Assembly: GCF_020520425.1 (NCBI RefSeq)
Contig: NC_079489.1
Span: 22,468,001 to 22,532,000, forward strand
DNA length: 64,000 nt
Direction of reading: 5' to 3'
Source: Spinacia oleracea
Lineage: Eukaryota; Streptophyta; Magnoliopsida; Caryophyllales; Amaranthaceae
Positions 50,386-62,206 of the stretch are shown in pieces. Each line of letters begins with the position of its first letter. The stretch's first letter is position 1. A program made the position numbers and the translations under genes. The notes below the pieces were generated by a model. The model saw nothing but the letters and a program-made list of their open reading frames with translations, ran no database searches and was not told the origin of the DNA.

Positions 50386-53300
50386 TTAAGATTCAACTGC
50401 GGGTGGAACAACACTTAAATCTAGACCCTCTGCTGGTAAATCTGAAGTTAGTGGACCTAAGATTCCATCTGAGCTGAGAGTGAGACCGCTCTGCAAGTTC
50501 AACAGGTTGAAAGAAAAAATAAGATCACCAATATTTTTCACAAGGCAACTTATCGTTACAGATATGTATCTTATATAAATGTAGTTCTGAACAGAACATT
50601 GCAAGTAATCATTCTAAGCTAACAAAATGCATGCTAATACCTCAGGCTGGAATCTGAGCATGTCAGCACGAGCCATGGCCTCTGCTTGTGCAATCCTTTG
50701 TCTGAATGTTTGAGCCATCTCCTCAGCCTGGTTATCATGACATAAATGGTTAGTTTGATGGATGTCTTACATTACTCAGAAGAAACTAAGGAACTATCTT
50801 TTGTCTAGTTTCTTAATGTTCCTACTTTGGCTTCGATCATGAAACTTTAAATTGCGAACATAATTCATAAAATTAACTGAAAGCACATCAAGAATTTCCT
50901 CCTCCCTTCCTTCCTTGAAGATACATAAGAGAGGACCTCTTAAGTGAAAAGACAGCAAAGTTCAAGATCAGCATATAGTAAACCTTCATACCCAGTCACG
51001 TAGGTACCCATAGCAAAATAGTACTCAAAGTGACTGAGGGAGCACGTACTCTGAGATGATGATGTGGAAAACTATCCATGGATAGATGAAATGAAGTGTT
51101 GCAACTAAATAAAAATGGAGGAAGTACTTTCAAAAGGAAGACCTCGACTATCAAATAGGAGAAATAAAGGGGGTAAAGTACCTTCTCAAAGACAAGCTTC
51201 GGATTACGAATCATGTCACCAGGAGTAGGTTCCAACTTCTTTGTCGACAGACTCACCCTACCTCTTTCACGGTCATGGCTCAAAATCATGACCTGCATAT
51301 TTCAAGCATTTAATCATATTTCAGTATTAAAAGGTTAATTCATTTTCTACAGCAATTATATCAAGGAATACCTTCAAAGTGTCACCAGGTTGTAGGACAG
51401 TTGCAATATCCGAGACACGATCATGACTGATTTGACTAACATGAAGAAGCCCATTAATTCCACCAATATCAATAAAGGCACCGTAAGGTTTAAGAGATTG
51501 AACAGTTCCTGTGACAACTGATCCAATACCAAGCTGTGCCTGGCTGTCAGCCATGGCCTTGCGGTTACTCATTACCAACCTGGATTGTTCCTCATCAACC
51601 TCAACAAACTTTAGAGGGATCTCTTTCTCAAGAAGTTCTTCTGCAGAGGATTTCTGATACAGAAACATGACAACATATTATTAGGCCCTAGGTATGTGTA
51701 AAATAACATTAATACATTATTGGAACAAATAAATATAGCTTTACGCAAAAAGCAAGCAAGATGAAGAAACTAACAGATGATATTTGCGAAAAGGGAACAA
51801 AACCACGAAGGCCTTCCACTAGAGCCACCACACCACCTTTGTTCGCCCCAACAATCTGACAGAAAGAAAACAAAGTAAGATCAATTAATCAATTATTAAA
51901 CAGGTCAACAAATATATAATCTCTTCCAATATTCAGCACAATAAAACTCTCAAGTGTCTAATTGTGTTTGGACAACAGCATGAAAAGTCAATCAAAGAAA
52001 ATAGCACGTGAAATGATCTGAAGCACTGTGAGTTATCAGGCTAAGAGAACTTCAATGGGATGCGCAGGGTTCATTTCATCCAATCCAACCATAGGTGATA
52101 CACAAATAGCAGAAGAAGAATAGCAATTAAAAGTCAGAAAGATAATACCAACCTTCCCCTTAACTACAACATCCTCAGCTTGCAACTGCCTACACCTTTC
52201 CCACGCAAGCTCATACTGGATTTGGCGCAAACTCAAGATTAAGCTATCATCAGCTTCATTTTCACCAATGATTACAAATTCTTCACGTACACCTGGGATT
52301 ATACCAGCTTCCTCCACGTTTTTTATTCTGTAAATACATGCCTCTGCGAGAGGCAAGTATGCCGAAGATTTTGCAGTTATATCGACTAATGCCCCATTGG
52401 CATCTGTGCAGAATACTGTACCCTTGACCTGAGGAAAAGCAAAGAAAGCAAATGAGTTCATCTCTAAAGAGCCGAAAGAAATGGAAAATGGCATATGAAA
52501 AGCTAAAAGAAATACATAAGCAGACAAAAGATGGGTTATATCTGTTCCTAATGCAAGTCAGGTGACCAACAATTAGTCAATTACTGATAAACCACCTTGT
52601 CAGCTGATATGTTCTTAAAAGAAGAGAAAAGTATGAATTGAATGCTATGCAAAGACTAAAAATGTCATCATACAAGTCGTGACCCCAAAAAATAACCATA
52701 TTTCCTAAAAAGGGGTAGACTAAAGGTCCAGCTTTATCAGCAAAGCTCTAAAATTTGAGAGTTGTAATCAGAAGTGTAAAGTCTGGGAGGAAGAGCAAAT
52801 GAGCATGTTTAGACATGGCCATAAGACATTAAGGCTCTATTTGGTATGGTGTAAAACGTTTTCAGTGTAAAATAATTTCTCATGGACAATATTTTCCAAG
52901 GGAAAATACAATTCCAAACTAGTTTTCAGTTGTTTGGTTCCTTAAAAGAAAATGGGAGAAGATGGTGAAGATTGAGGGGAAGAAGGGAGAGGGAGGTAAG
53001 GAGGAAAGGTGGAAAAGTGGTTTCCCTCCCTTTCAAATGGAAAAACTTTTTCCACCTCGAGGGAGTAATAGAAAATAATTTCCATCCTTTGCCAAACCAA
53101 ACAACATAAAAGGATTGAAATGGGGAAAATCGTTTTCCATGAAAACATTTTACACCCTACCACCAAACAGAGCCTAATACACAACGATTCTAGTCCATAT
53201 GTCTCCTCAATCGGAAGCAGAGCATTCTTCTATTACGAAAGGCAGCATATGATAGAAGATGCCTCTTATATTTCAAGCTTGCAGATAAGCTTTGTCAGTG

Positions 53301-54040
53301 AAGTAGATATCAGCAGAGACCCCCACCTCCAGATGCAACACAACGCGATATGAGTTTTAATCATTTTTGCGGAGAATGTTATTTTTTGCTTTGATGGTGA
53401 ATAAGGCGAAAGTCAAAAACAATACGCTACAACACCTTATTCACCATCAAAGCCACAATACTCCATTATACAAATATAAGCTTCCATTTTCAACATTAAA
53501 GTCCACAACCAATAAAATTAACAAATTAGAATAACCAGACGCATACTGAAATTCTAATTCCAAAGTTCTAGCATTAAACCTTTATTTGTCTAATTTCAAT
53601 CCCAACCCAAATTAAAGAATAAATAGTCTCAAAACATACATAATTAAAATCATGAATAAATAGAAATACCCATCACATAAAACCAACATAATCACCCAAA
53701 AATCCATTAAAAAAACTTGCAAAAGAAGAAGAAAAATAAGAATTACCCTGGAACCCATTTCGGAATTGAAGTCATACTTATCAAGAGCAGTATGAAAATC
53801 ATCAATGGTGAAGGAAACACCTTCCATGGGAGCATTACGACAGCGTTCATAAGCGTCTTCAAAAAGCTGTTTAAGCTTCTGCCTTTCTCTGGTTTGTGCA
53901 TTTGAAACAGCAACAGCAGAAACAATTGGGGAGAATCTAGGCTTAAGGGTGTGTTTGGGTGAAAAGGGTTTTGAAAGGTTGGAGTTTGAGAGTGGTGGGC
54001 ATCTTAATCCTCCTGCTAGTTGCTGTGCCAAAGACGCCAT
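50386..54040 (-). CDS. RPS1: Chloroplast 30S ribosomal protein S1 precursor, copy A (7 exons)
   Basis: Nuclear-encoded plastid S1, which helps the small chloroplast subunit bind mRNA. Exons 5' to 3': 54040-53747, 52428-52153, 51855-51775, 51653-51372, 51292-51182, 50727-50641, 50490-50386. Every exon except the last is phase 0 with GT/AG borders, giving 411 residues, as I recall for spinach CS1. The first ~40 residues are rich in Ser, Pro and basic residues, a typical stroma transit peptide. Three S1 RNA-binding domains: about 96-165 ([17 protein letters not shown]), 184-252 ([20 protein letters not shown]) and 264-334 ([18 protein letters not shown]). A charged helix at 349-375 and an acidic C-terminus follow. 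The start is the first ATG and opens the transit peptide. Exon 1 is followed by a 1.3 kb intron holding a MITE and a hairpin. Convergent with NEMF. Confidence 0.95.
52833..53174. mobile_element. Tourist-like MITE in RPS1 intron 1 (copy A)
   Basis: The ends GGCTCTATTTGGTATGGTG and ACCACCAAACAGAGCC are inverted, with TAA on both sides (52830-52832 and 53175-53177). Length is 342 bp. Same family as 34706-35097. Confidence 0.88.
53388..53453. repeat. Perfect 19 bp inverted repeat in RPS1 intron 1 (copy A)
   Basis: GCTTTGATGGTGAATAAGG at 53388-53406 pairs exactly with its reverse complement at 53435-53453, leaving a 28-base loop. It could fold in the unspliced transcript. Function unknown. Confidence 0.9.
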
Positions 54041-54484
54041 TGTTGCTACTCTTTGATCTTCTTCCTATGTTGTTGTTTGTTGAGATACGCAGATAAGGGG
54101 ATGAGTAGAGTGGAGAGAGAGAGGTTGGTTTGATGATACGGTAGAGAGAGGTTGTTAAACTTGAGATTGGTTGGCCCAACAATATGCACAAGATTTGGTT
54201 GATGGCTGATGGTGTAGTGGTGTGTGTTGTGTAAGAGGGTCCGATTGCTTGCTTGAAAAGAGTAATAGACTTGTTGCGGCAATGGTCCAATGGCTCGGCA
54301 AGTGCGGTGATTGTGTTTCATGGTAACAATTCTATCTTGTTTTCACATACACCTAAAGTTAGTTAAAAGATCGTTATTCGCTCAATTAGAATAAAATCGT
54401 ATGGATTTTTATACTTCGTAACAAAGAGGTATAGATTCAAAACCTCACATAAGTCTCATATATTTCTGGCCTCGATTGTGAAAT
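54041..54484 (-). promoter_or_regulatory. RPS1 promoter region, copy A, with candidate S1F box
   Basis: About 440 bp upstream of the start, up to the junction with copy B. ATGGTA at 54320-54325 fits the S1F box that I remember from spinach rps1 and rpl21 promoters. A six-base motif is weak evidence on its own. GAGAGAGAG-type sequence at 54113-54122 may belong to the 5' UTR. Confidence 0.45.
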
Positions 54485-54579
54485 AAACATACTATGCAGG
54501 AACACAAGATCCAGACAGAATTGGACGGATTCGTTACAAGCTAACATACATAACCAAAAACTAACAAGCGCAACTATTT

Positions 54580-57500
54580 TTAAGATTCAACTGCGGGTGG
54601 AACAACACTTAAATCTAGACCCTCTGCTGGTAAATCTGAAGTTAGTGGACCTAAGATTCCATCTGAGCTGAGAGTGAGACCGCTCTGCAAGTTCAACAGG
54701 TTGAAAGAAAAATAAGATCACCATATTTTTCACAAGGCAACTTATCGTTACAGATATGTATCTTATATAAATGTAGTTCTGAACAGAACATTGCAAGTAA
54801 TCATCTAAGCTAACAAAATGCATGCTAATACCTCAGGCTGGAATCTGAGCATGTCAGCACGAGCCATGGCCTCTGCTTGTGCAATCCTTTGTCTGAATGT
54901 TTGAGCCATCTCCTCAGCCTGGTTATCATGACATAAATGGTTAGTTTGATGGATGTCTTACATTACTCAGAAGAAACTAAGGAACTATCTTTTGTCTAGT
55001 TTCTTAATGTTCCTACTTTGGCTTCGATCATGAAACTTTAAATTGCGAACATAATTCATAAAATTAACTGAAAGCACATCAAGAATTTCCTCCTCCCTTC
55101 CTTCCTTGAAGATACATAAGAGAGGACCTCTTAAGTGAAAAGACAGCAAAGTTCAAGATCAGCATATAGTAAACCTTCATACCCAGTCACGTAGGTACCC
55201 ATAGCAAAATAGTACTCAAAGTGACTGAGGGAGCACGTACTCTGAGATGATGATGTGGAAAACTATCCATGGATAGATGAAATGAAGTGTTGCAACTAAA
55301 TAAAAATGGAGGAAGTACTTTCAAAAGGAAGACCTCGACTATCAAATAGGAGAAATAAAGGGGGTAAAGTACCTTCTCAAAGACAAGCTTCGGATTACGA
55401 ATCATGTCACCAGGAGTAGGTTCCAACTTCTTTGTCGACAGACTCACCCTACCTCTTTCACGGTCATGGCTCAAAATCATGACCTGCATATTTCAAGCAT
55501 TTAATCATATTTCAGTATTAAAAGGTTAATTCATTTTCTACAGCAATTATATCAAGGAATACCTTCAAAGTGTCACCAGGTTGTAGGACAGTTGCAATAT
55601 CCGAGACACGATCATGACTGATTTGACTAACATGAAGAAGCCCATTAATTCCACCAATATCAATAAAGGCACCGTAAGGTTTAAGAGATTGAACAGTTCC
55701 TGTGACAACTGATCCAATACCAAGCTGTGCCTGGCTGTCAGCCATGGCCTTGCGGTTACTCATTACCAACCTGGATTGTTCCTCATCAACCTCAACAAAC
55801 TTTAGAGGGATCTCTTTCTCAAGAAGTTCTTCTGCAGAGGATTTCTGATACAGAAACATGACAACATATTATTAGGCCCTAGGTATGTGTAAAATAACAT
55901 TAATACATTATTGGAACAAATAAATATAGCTTTACGCAAAAAGCAAGCAAGATGAAGAAACTAACAGATGATATTTGCGAAAAGGGAACAAAACCACGAA
56001 GGCCTTCCACTAGAGCCACCACACCACCTTTGTTCGCCCCAACAATCTGACAGAAAGAAAACAAAGTAAGATCAATTAATCAATTATTAAACAGGTCAAC
56101 AAATATATAATCTCTTCCAATATTCAGCACAATAAAACTCTCAAGTGTCTAATTGTGTTTGGACAACAGCATGAAAAGTCAATCAAAGAAAATAGCACGT
56201 GAAATGATCTGAAGCACTGTGAGTTATCAGGCTAAGAGAACTTCAATGGGATGCGCAGGGTTCATTTCATCCAATCCAACCATAGGTGATACACAAATAG
56301 CAGAAGAAGAATAGCAATTAAAAGTCAGAAAGATAATACCAACCTTCCCCTTAACTACAACATCCTCAGCTTGCAACTGCCTACACCTTTCCCACGCAAG
56401 CTCATACTGGATTTGGCGCAAACTCAAGATTAAGCTATCATCAGCTTCATTTTCACCAATGATTACAAATTCTTCACGTACACCTGGGATTATACCAGCT
56501 TCCTCCACGTTTTTTATTCTGTAAATACATGCCTCTGCGAGAGGCAAGTATGCCGAAGATTTTGCAGTTATATCGACTAATGCCCCATTGGCATCTGTGC
56601 AGAATACTGTACCCTTGACCTGAGGAAAAGCAAAGAAAGCAAATGAGTTCATCTCTAAAGAGCCGAAAGAAATGGAAAATGGCATATGAAAAGCTAAAAG
56701 AAATACATAAGCAGACAAAAGATGGGTTATATCTGTTCCTAATGCAAGTCAGGTGACCAACAATTAGTCAATTACTGATAAACCACCTTGTCAGCTGATA
56801 TGTTCTTAAAAGAAGAGAAAAGTATGAATTGAATGCTATGCAAAGACTAAAAATGTCATCATACAAGTCGTGACCCCAAAAAATAACCATATTTCCTAAA
56901 AAGGGGTAGACTAAAGGTCCAGCTTTATCAGCAAAGCTCTAAAATTTGAGAGTTGTAATCAGAAGTGTAAAGTCTGGGAGGAAGAGCAAATGAGCATGTT
57001 TAGACATGGCCATAAGACATTAAGGCTCTATTTGGTATGGTGTAAAACGTTTTCAGTGTAAAATAATTTCTCATGGACAATATTTTCCAAGGGAAAATAC
57101 AATTCCAAACTAGTTTTCAGTTGTTTGGTTCCTTAAAAGAAAATGGGAGAAGATGGTGAAGATTGAGGGGAAGAAGGGAGAGGGAGGTAAGGAGGAAAGG
57201 TGGAAAAGTGGTTTCCCTCCCTTTCAAATGGAAAAACTTTTTCCACCTCGAGGGAGTAATAGAAAATAATTTCCATCCTTTGCCAAACCAAACAACATAA
57301 AAGGATTGAAATGGGGAAAATCGTTTTCCATGAAAACATTTTACACCCTACCACCAAACAGAGCCTAATACACAACGATTCTAGTCCATATGTCTCCTCA
57401 ATCGGAAGCAGAGCATTCTTCTATTACGAAAGGCAGCATATGATAGAAGATGCCTCTTATATTTCAAGCTTGCAGATAAGCTTTGTCAGTGAAGTAGATA

Positions 57501-58231
57501 TCAGCAGAGACCCCCACCTCCAGATGCAACACAACGCGATATGAGTTTTAATCATTTTTGCGGAGAATGTTATTTTTTGCTTTGATGGTGAATAAGGCGA
57601 AAGTCAAAAACAATACGCTACAACACCTTATTCACCATCAAAGCCACAATACTCCATTATACAAATATAAGCTTCCATTTTCAACATTAAAGTCCACAAC
57701 CAATAAAATTAACAAATTAGAATAACCAGACGCATACTGAAATTCTAATTCCAAAGTTCTAGCATTAAACCTTTATTTGTCTAATTTCAATCCCAACCCA
57801 AATTAAAGAATAAATAGTCTCAAAACATACATAATTAAAATCATGAATAAATAGAAATACCCATCACATAAAACCAACATAATCACCCAAAAATCCATTA
57901 AAAAAACTTGCAAAAGAAGAAGAAAAATAAGAATTACCCTGGAACCCATTTCGGAATTGAAGTCATACTTATCAAGAGCAGTATGAAAATCATCAATGGT
58001 GAAGGAAACACCTTCCATGGGAGCATTACGACAGCGTTCATAAGCGTCTTCAAAAAGCTGTTTAAGCTTCTGCCTTTCTCTGGTTTGTGCATTTGAAACA
58101 GCAACAGCAGAAACAATTGGGGAGAATCTAGGCTTAAGGGTGTGTTTGGGTGAAAAGGGTTTTGAAAGGTTGGAGTTTGAGAGTGGTGGGCATCTTAATC
58201 CTCCTGCTAGTTGCTGTGCCAAAGACGCCAT
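54580..58231 (-). CDS. RPS1: Chloroplast 30S ribosomal protein S1 precursor, copy B (7 exons)
   Basis: Second complete copy of the gene at 50386-54040. Exons 5' to 3': 58231-57938, 56619-56344, 56046-55966, 55844-55563, 55483-55373, 54918-54832, 54684-54580. All splice borders are kept and the encoded 411 residues are the same as in copy A as far as I can see. The small deletions that mark the left edge of copy B fall in the last intron and beyond the stop codon, not in exon 7. This copy keeps the outer upstream flank (58674 onward, then the Helitron), whereas copy A keeps the outer downstream flank. If the duplication is real the plant has two identical RPS1 genes; if it is an assembly overlap there is only one. 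Confidence 0.88.
57024..57365. mobile_element. Tourist-like MITE in RPS1 intron 1 (copy B)
   Basis: Exact counterpart of 52833-53174 within the duplicated block, so not an independent insertion. Confidence 0.88.
57579..57644. repeat. Perfect 19 bp inverted repeat in RPS1 intron 1 (copy B)
   Basis: Counterpart of 53388-53453; arms at 57579-57597 and 57626-57644. Confidence 0.9.
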
Positions 58232-58673
58232 TGTTGCTACTCTTTGATCTTCTTCCTATGTTGTTGTTTGTTGAGATACGCAGATAAGGGGATGAGTAGA
58301 GTGGAGAGAGAGAGGTTGGTTTGATGATACGGTAGAGAGAGGTTGTTAAACTTGAGATTGGTTGGCCCAACAATATGCACAAGATTTGGTTGATGGCTGA
58401 TGGTGTAGTGGTGTGTGTTGTGTAAGAGGGTCCGATTGCTTGCTTGAAAAGAGTAATAGACTTGTTGCGGCAATGGTCCAATGGCTCGGCAAGTGCGGTG
58501 ATTGTGTTTCATGGTAACAATTCTATCTTGTTTTCACATACACCTAAAGTTAGTTAAAAGATCGTTATTCGCTCAATTAGAATAAAATCGTATGGATTTT
58601 TATACTTCGTAACAAAGAGGTATAGATTCAAAACCTCACATAAGTCTCATATATTTCTGGCCTCGATTGTGAA
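58232..58673 (-). promoter_or_regulatory. RPS1 promoter region, copy B
   Basis: Same sequence as 54041-54484; the candidate S1F hexamer is at 58511-58516. The two copies diverge abruptly after GTGAAAT at the outer edge. Confidence 0.45.
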
Positions 58674-59336
58674 ATGAATTCTATAATCCATAGTTGAATC
58701 TAGGAATAATAGAGTTAGAATCTTGAAGGAGAGAGATGGGTATGAGATTTTAGAGGATTAAAATGGAGTTAGAAATTACAAGTACTTGGTATGTGAGTTC
58801 ATCTCTATTATATAAGCCAGGAGCTGAGGTCTTTTTGGTAATCACTCTTTTGGTGTCCTCCACGTAAAATACCAAAATACCCTCAAACCTCTAACTTTCA
58901 AACCCTTCGCAGCTTCCCTCATCTTCGCCGCTTCACTCTCATCTTTCTCTCTCCTCCCTTCACTCAAAGATCCCAAACTTCAATTCTCTCTCGTATATTT
59001 CTCTCCCTTTCGATCGATCTTTTTGCATTTCTCAGGGTTAGTTTTAATCATTCATCTTTTTGTTCTTCTCGCTTAGTAATTCCCTGAATCTCCCATTCTA
59101 TGTAACGATTTCTGTGATATTTGTTGCATCGATTATTTTGCTCAGTTTGTCGATTTGTTTGATCCTTCAATTTCATGATTCAATGATTTTGATAAATGGG
59201 TGACTTCACGATCCTGATGTTATACTTGATAGAATGCCACCAATTTCCAGCTTCAGAAAAAACGCTTAATTGTTCTAATTCTTTGTTAATTTGATGGATT
59301 TTTCTGGGTTTTTTAAGGGAGGAAGGAAATAAAATT

Positions 59337-59623
59337 ATGCCGCGATATAAGGATGAACTTCCTGTTGTTCGTGTATATACCATTTGTGATGAATCAAAGT
59401 TCGTATATTTTTTTGTTTAAATTACTTTCTTTTGGGTAGATTTTTTAATTTTTATTTTGCAGTTTTAGTTTTAATTTGATGAAATTTTCCTCAGCTTTTG
59501 CCTGATTTATTAGTTTTAGGAATTATCCCATTGTTAAAGGTACTTGATTGTGAGGAATGTTCCAGCACTGGGGTGTGGTGATGAACTAAAACAACTGTTT
59601 GCAACATATGGAGAAGTTGAAGA
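59337..59623 (+). pseudogene. RBM48-like gene fragment (5' exons) captured by the Helitron
   Basis: Exon 1 (59337-59398) starts MPRYKDELPVVRVYTICDES and ends in a GT donor. Exon 2 (59540-59623) reads YLIVRNVPALGCGDELKQLF, then ATYGEVE, and ends in GTATGT. The phases fit, so the fragment could still be spliced. The sequence matches the start of plant RBM48, an RNA-recognition-motif protein that, as I recall, works with armadillo-repeat partner ARMC7 in minor-intron splicing. The remaining RRM and the C-terminal half were not found downstream, so the copy cannot make a full protein. A complete gene with very distant exons beyond the window is possible but unlikely, given the Helitron end at 62233. 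Confidence 0.75.
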
Positions 59624-61469
59624 GTATGTTTACCCAATTGCTTTTTAACTCTCTTTTTTATAAAATATTTTATTGAATTTCAATTAATGTAAATGTTTTA
59701 ATGATTCATGATATTGTGGGGTTAATTAAGGTTCTTGATAATTTTATTGGTGTGAAGTGTGATTGACTTGCTTGAATTGTTGATTAGTGGTAGTATAATA
59801 CGAAGTAGGAATTTATGGTACTTGAGTTCTATGGTATTGTGAGTTTGTGCCAATGGATTTGATGTGGCCTTATGAATATGGCTCCAATGTCGAGGGTCGA
59901 ACTCTAAGTAATTTCATATTTTTTTTATCTAAATGAATTATATCTAGATCTCTATTACATAAGTGAAACAATTACATTGAACTCTAACTAATTTGGTAAT
60001 TTGACTGCATCAACTTAATTTCATGTCTTTCTTTAGCTTAAGGAAATAAAATATCTTTTTTAAACTAAATTGATGAACTCTACGTCCATTTGCAGCATTG
60101 AGTCTTACATTTTGAATCACAATTTACCTCTTCAAGTCCCAATCTGTCCAAGTGTGCCATCATTTAATAGTCTTATGCATTTCAGCTACACAAGTAGTAT
60201 GTAGTATATAGGCTACATTTCTATTATTCTCCCATGGGCAATAGTATTTCCTAAACTGCTTCAGTAATTGGTTTTAAACTTTAAAGTTTGATTTGCTGTG
60301 CCATGGAAGAGTTTTGATAATTGTGGGTCTGGGGGTTGGGGTGTGGAGGGTAAGGAAACTGTATATGCTTCAGTTGGAACTTAACCCTAGTGCCATGGAA
60401 AATCCACCCAGATATGAGTCACCTGGACTCCCACTTTGGAGCTGGGAGTATTAATATTGATGTTCTTTATATACTGTATAGGATTACCAATATGAAAACG
60501 CTATAATTACTACATGCAGATATGTTCAATTAAACAGATCAATTTTAAGCTCTACTTTCACAATTTACCATAGTGTAATCATTTTAAGGTCACTTTAATC
60601 ACAACCTAAACCAGACTCATAACAATCAGATGCGTGTTTCTAGGACAATCACATCAAAAGTAGTTGAAGTCATGCTCCTCAGTGAAGTAGTCAATGAAAG
60701 ATAGATTTAGAAGCCTAGAAAGGATTAAGAAAACCAATAGAACACAATCTATGCCAAACACAAATAACCAGGTTTAGGTTCAGGTTCATCCAAACCCGAA
60801 TTCTGAATTGCAGGTTAAGAGGACAATGTAGGTCACTTAATCAGGCAAATAACGGATAGTAAAAGTTCAACACATATAGGAGATGGATAAAGAGTTCGGA
60901 ATACCCAGCAAGATATCTCTTCACTTATATAATAGAGATTCAGGTTGTAGCTTAACTGAGGTGTCTTGAGAGGGCTAAATTATTTTTTTTAGCGCCTTAT
61001 TAGTGAGTTTGTGGTGGTGCTTCTATTTTATTCTTCAACAGGTGTGTTGGGAGCCTGTTGGCTTGCCGCTGGGGTTTTTTGCTGAGTGCAGTCTGGTAGC
61101 TTGCATCTGTTTTACTGTTTTAAGATTGGGCACAACTTCTTCTTTTGGTTGTTTCTGAACTATGATGTTGATGTTTGGTTTGGTGTATGCAGGGGGTTTG
61201 GATAGCTCTACTTCTGGTACGCTTTAGTGTGTGGTTGCTACTTTGGAGTATCATGCCTTGAGGATTGATTAAAGTTTCGAGCTGGGACTCTGGCATCAAT
61301 GGTTGCCTTCATGTCATTGATTAAAATCTCTAATTTCTGAAATTTGGGCTTCATCTTTATGTCATTTCTTTGGTCAAATTAGAGGGTATCATATACACAT
61401 TTTATCTGGGCATTTCTTGATTTGATTCTTTAATCAACATTTACCATTTGGGTTTGCCCTGGAACCGAG

Positions 61470-61741
61470 AGGACGCGAAACGGGCGGGTAAGAGATGGGA
61501 TACTTCTTAGCGGGTGTCAGGCAGATCAGACTTCAGCTGATGCTAACCCTTCTGGTAAAGATGCTGAAGCTTACGGAGCTTTCAGCAACGTGATTCAGTC
61601 GATACTGAGGGACTCTTGGGGAGATATTCAGAACAATGAGATTGTGTCAAAGGCTAGAAGTTGCTCAAGCGTCAAGGTTTTATTCAACGGCCTAGGCTTT
61701 ACTGTACTGATAACTATGTTGAAGCTTCCTTTGTTTGTTAA
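61470..61741 (+). pseudogene. Type II metacaspase 3' fragment captured by the Helitron, frameshifted
   Basis: One frame reads DGILLSGCQADQTSADANPS, then EAYGAFSNVIQSIL, which is the conserved C-terminal part of plant type II metacaspases (Ca-dependent Arg/Lys-specific cysteine proteases). Near 61655-61661 the frame shifts by one base; after it the other frame gives GFIQRP, LYCTDNYVEASFVC and a stop at 61739-61741, the usual end of this family. The N-terminal p20 catalytic part with its His and Cys is absent. The fragment therefore cannot be a protease. The left edge is approximate. Confidence 0.75.
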
Positions 61742-62206
61742 AATTAACTGATCTTAAAGTTGTGTTTTTTTTTTTTTTTATAGATTGGACTGCTATTTAT
61801 TTGAATATTGGACGATTTGAATATTTGATTCATCGAAAAATATTACTCCGTATTTGGAAATAATTTTGACGTTTTAGTTCATAAATTTTTTTGTGTAAAT
61901 CCTATAATGTTAGTTATGTGTTGCAAATCAATTGAGCAGAAAACATGTGATTAGCTAAGTACATTGCGTGAAAGAAGAAAAGTGAAACACATTAGTTATA
62001 TGTTAATTTTCTTTACTTTAGTACTACAATTTAGAACTTTCGTCATATAATACGTGTATTACATTGTTTCACTATGTAAATTCTTTTCTTACCTAGAGAT
62101 AATTATATCTAATACTTATTCATATGAACTTTTTGAACAAATTTTCTAACATATTATTTATTGTGATTAGTTGTTATAATGCAATTTTTAGTTTTTATAT
62201 AATCTC

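Larger units (their letters stand above)
50276..58673. repeat. 4.2 kb direct tandem duplication spanning RPS1
   Basis: Copy A is about 50276-54484 and copy B about 54485-58673. Right of 50641/54832 the offset is a constant 4,191 bases, and I see no difference over the roughly 3.8 kb that I compared, introns and promoter included. In the first ~350 bases of copy B, 18 bases net are missing compared with A, mostly as single-base gaps. The block covers the RPS1 gene plus about 440 bp upstream. Confidence 0.95.

Noticed and set aside
53120-53353. 77-residue plus-strand open frame in RPS1 intron 1
   Set aside because: Made of MITE end plus intron sequence, and repeated only because the block is duplicated.
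50276-58673. The RPS1 copies as LTRs of a retroelement
   Set aside because: The copies are directly adjacent with no internal region, have no TG/CA ends, and contain a full intron-bearing gene.
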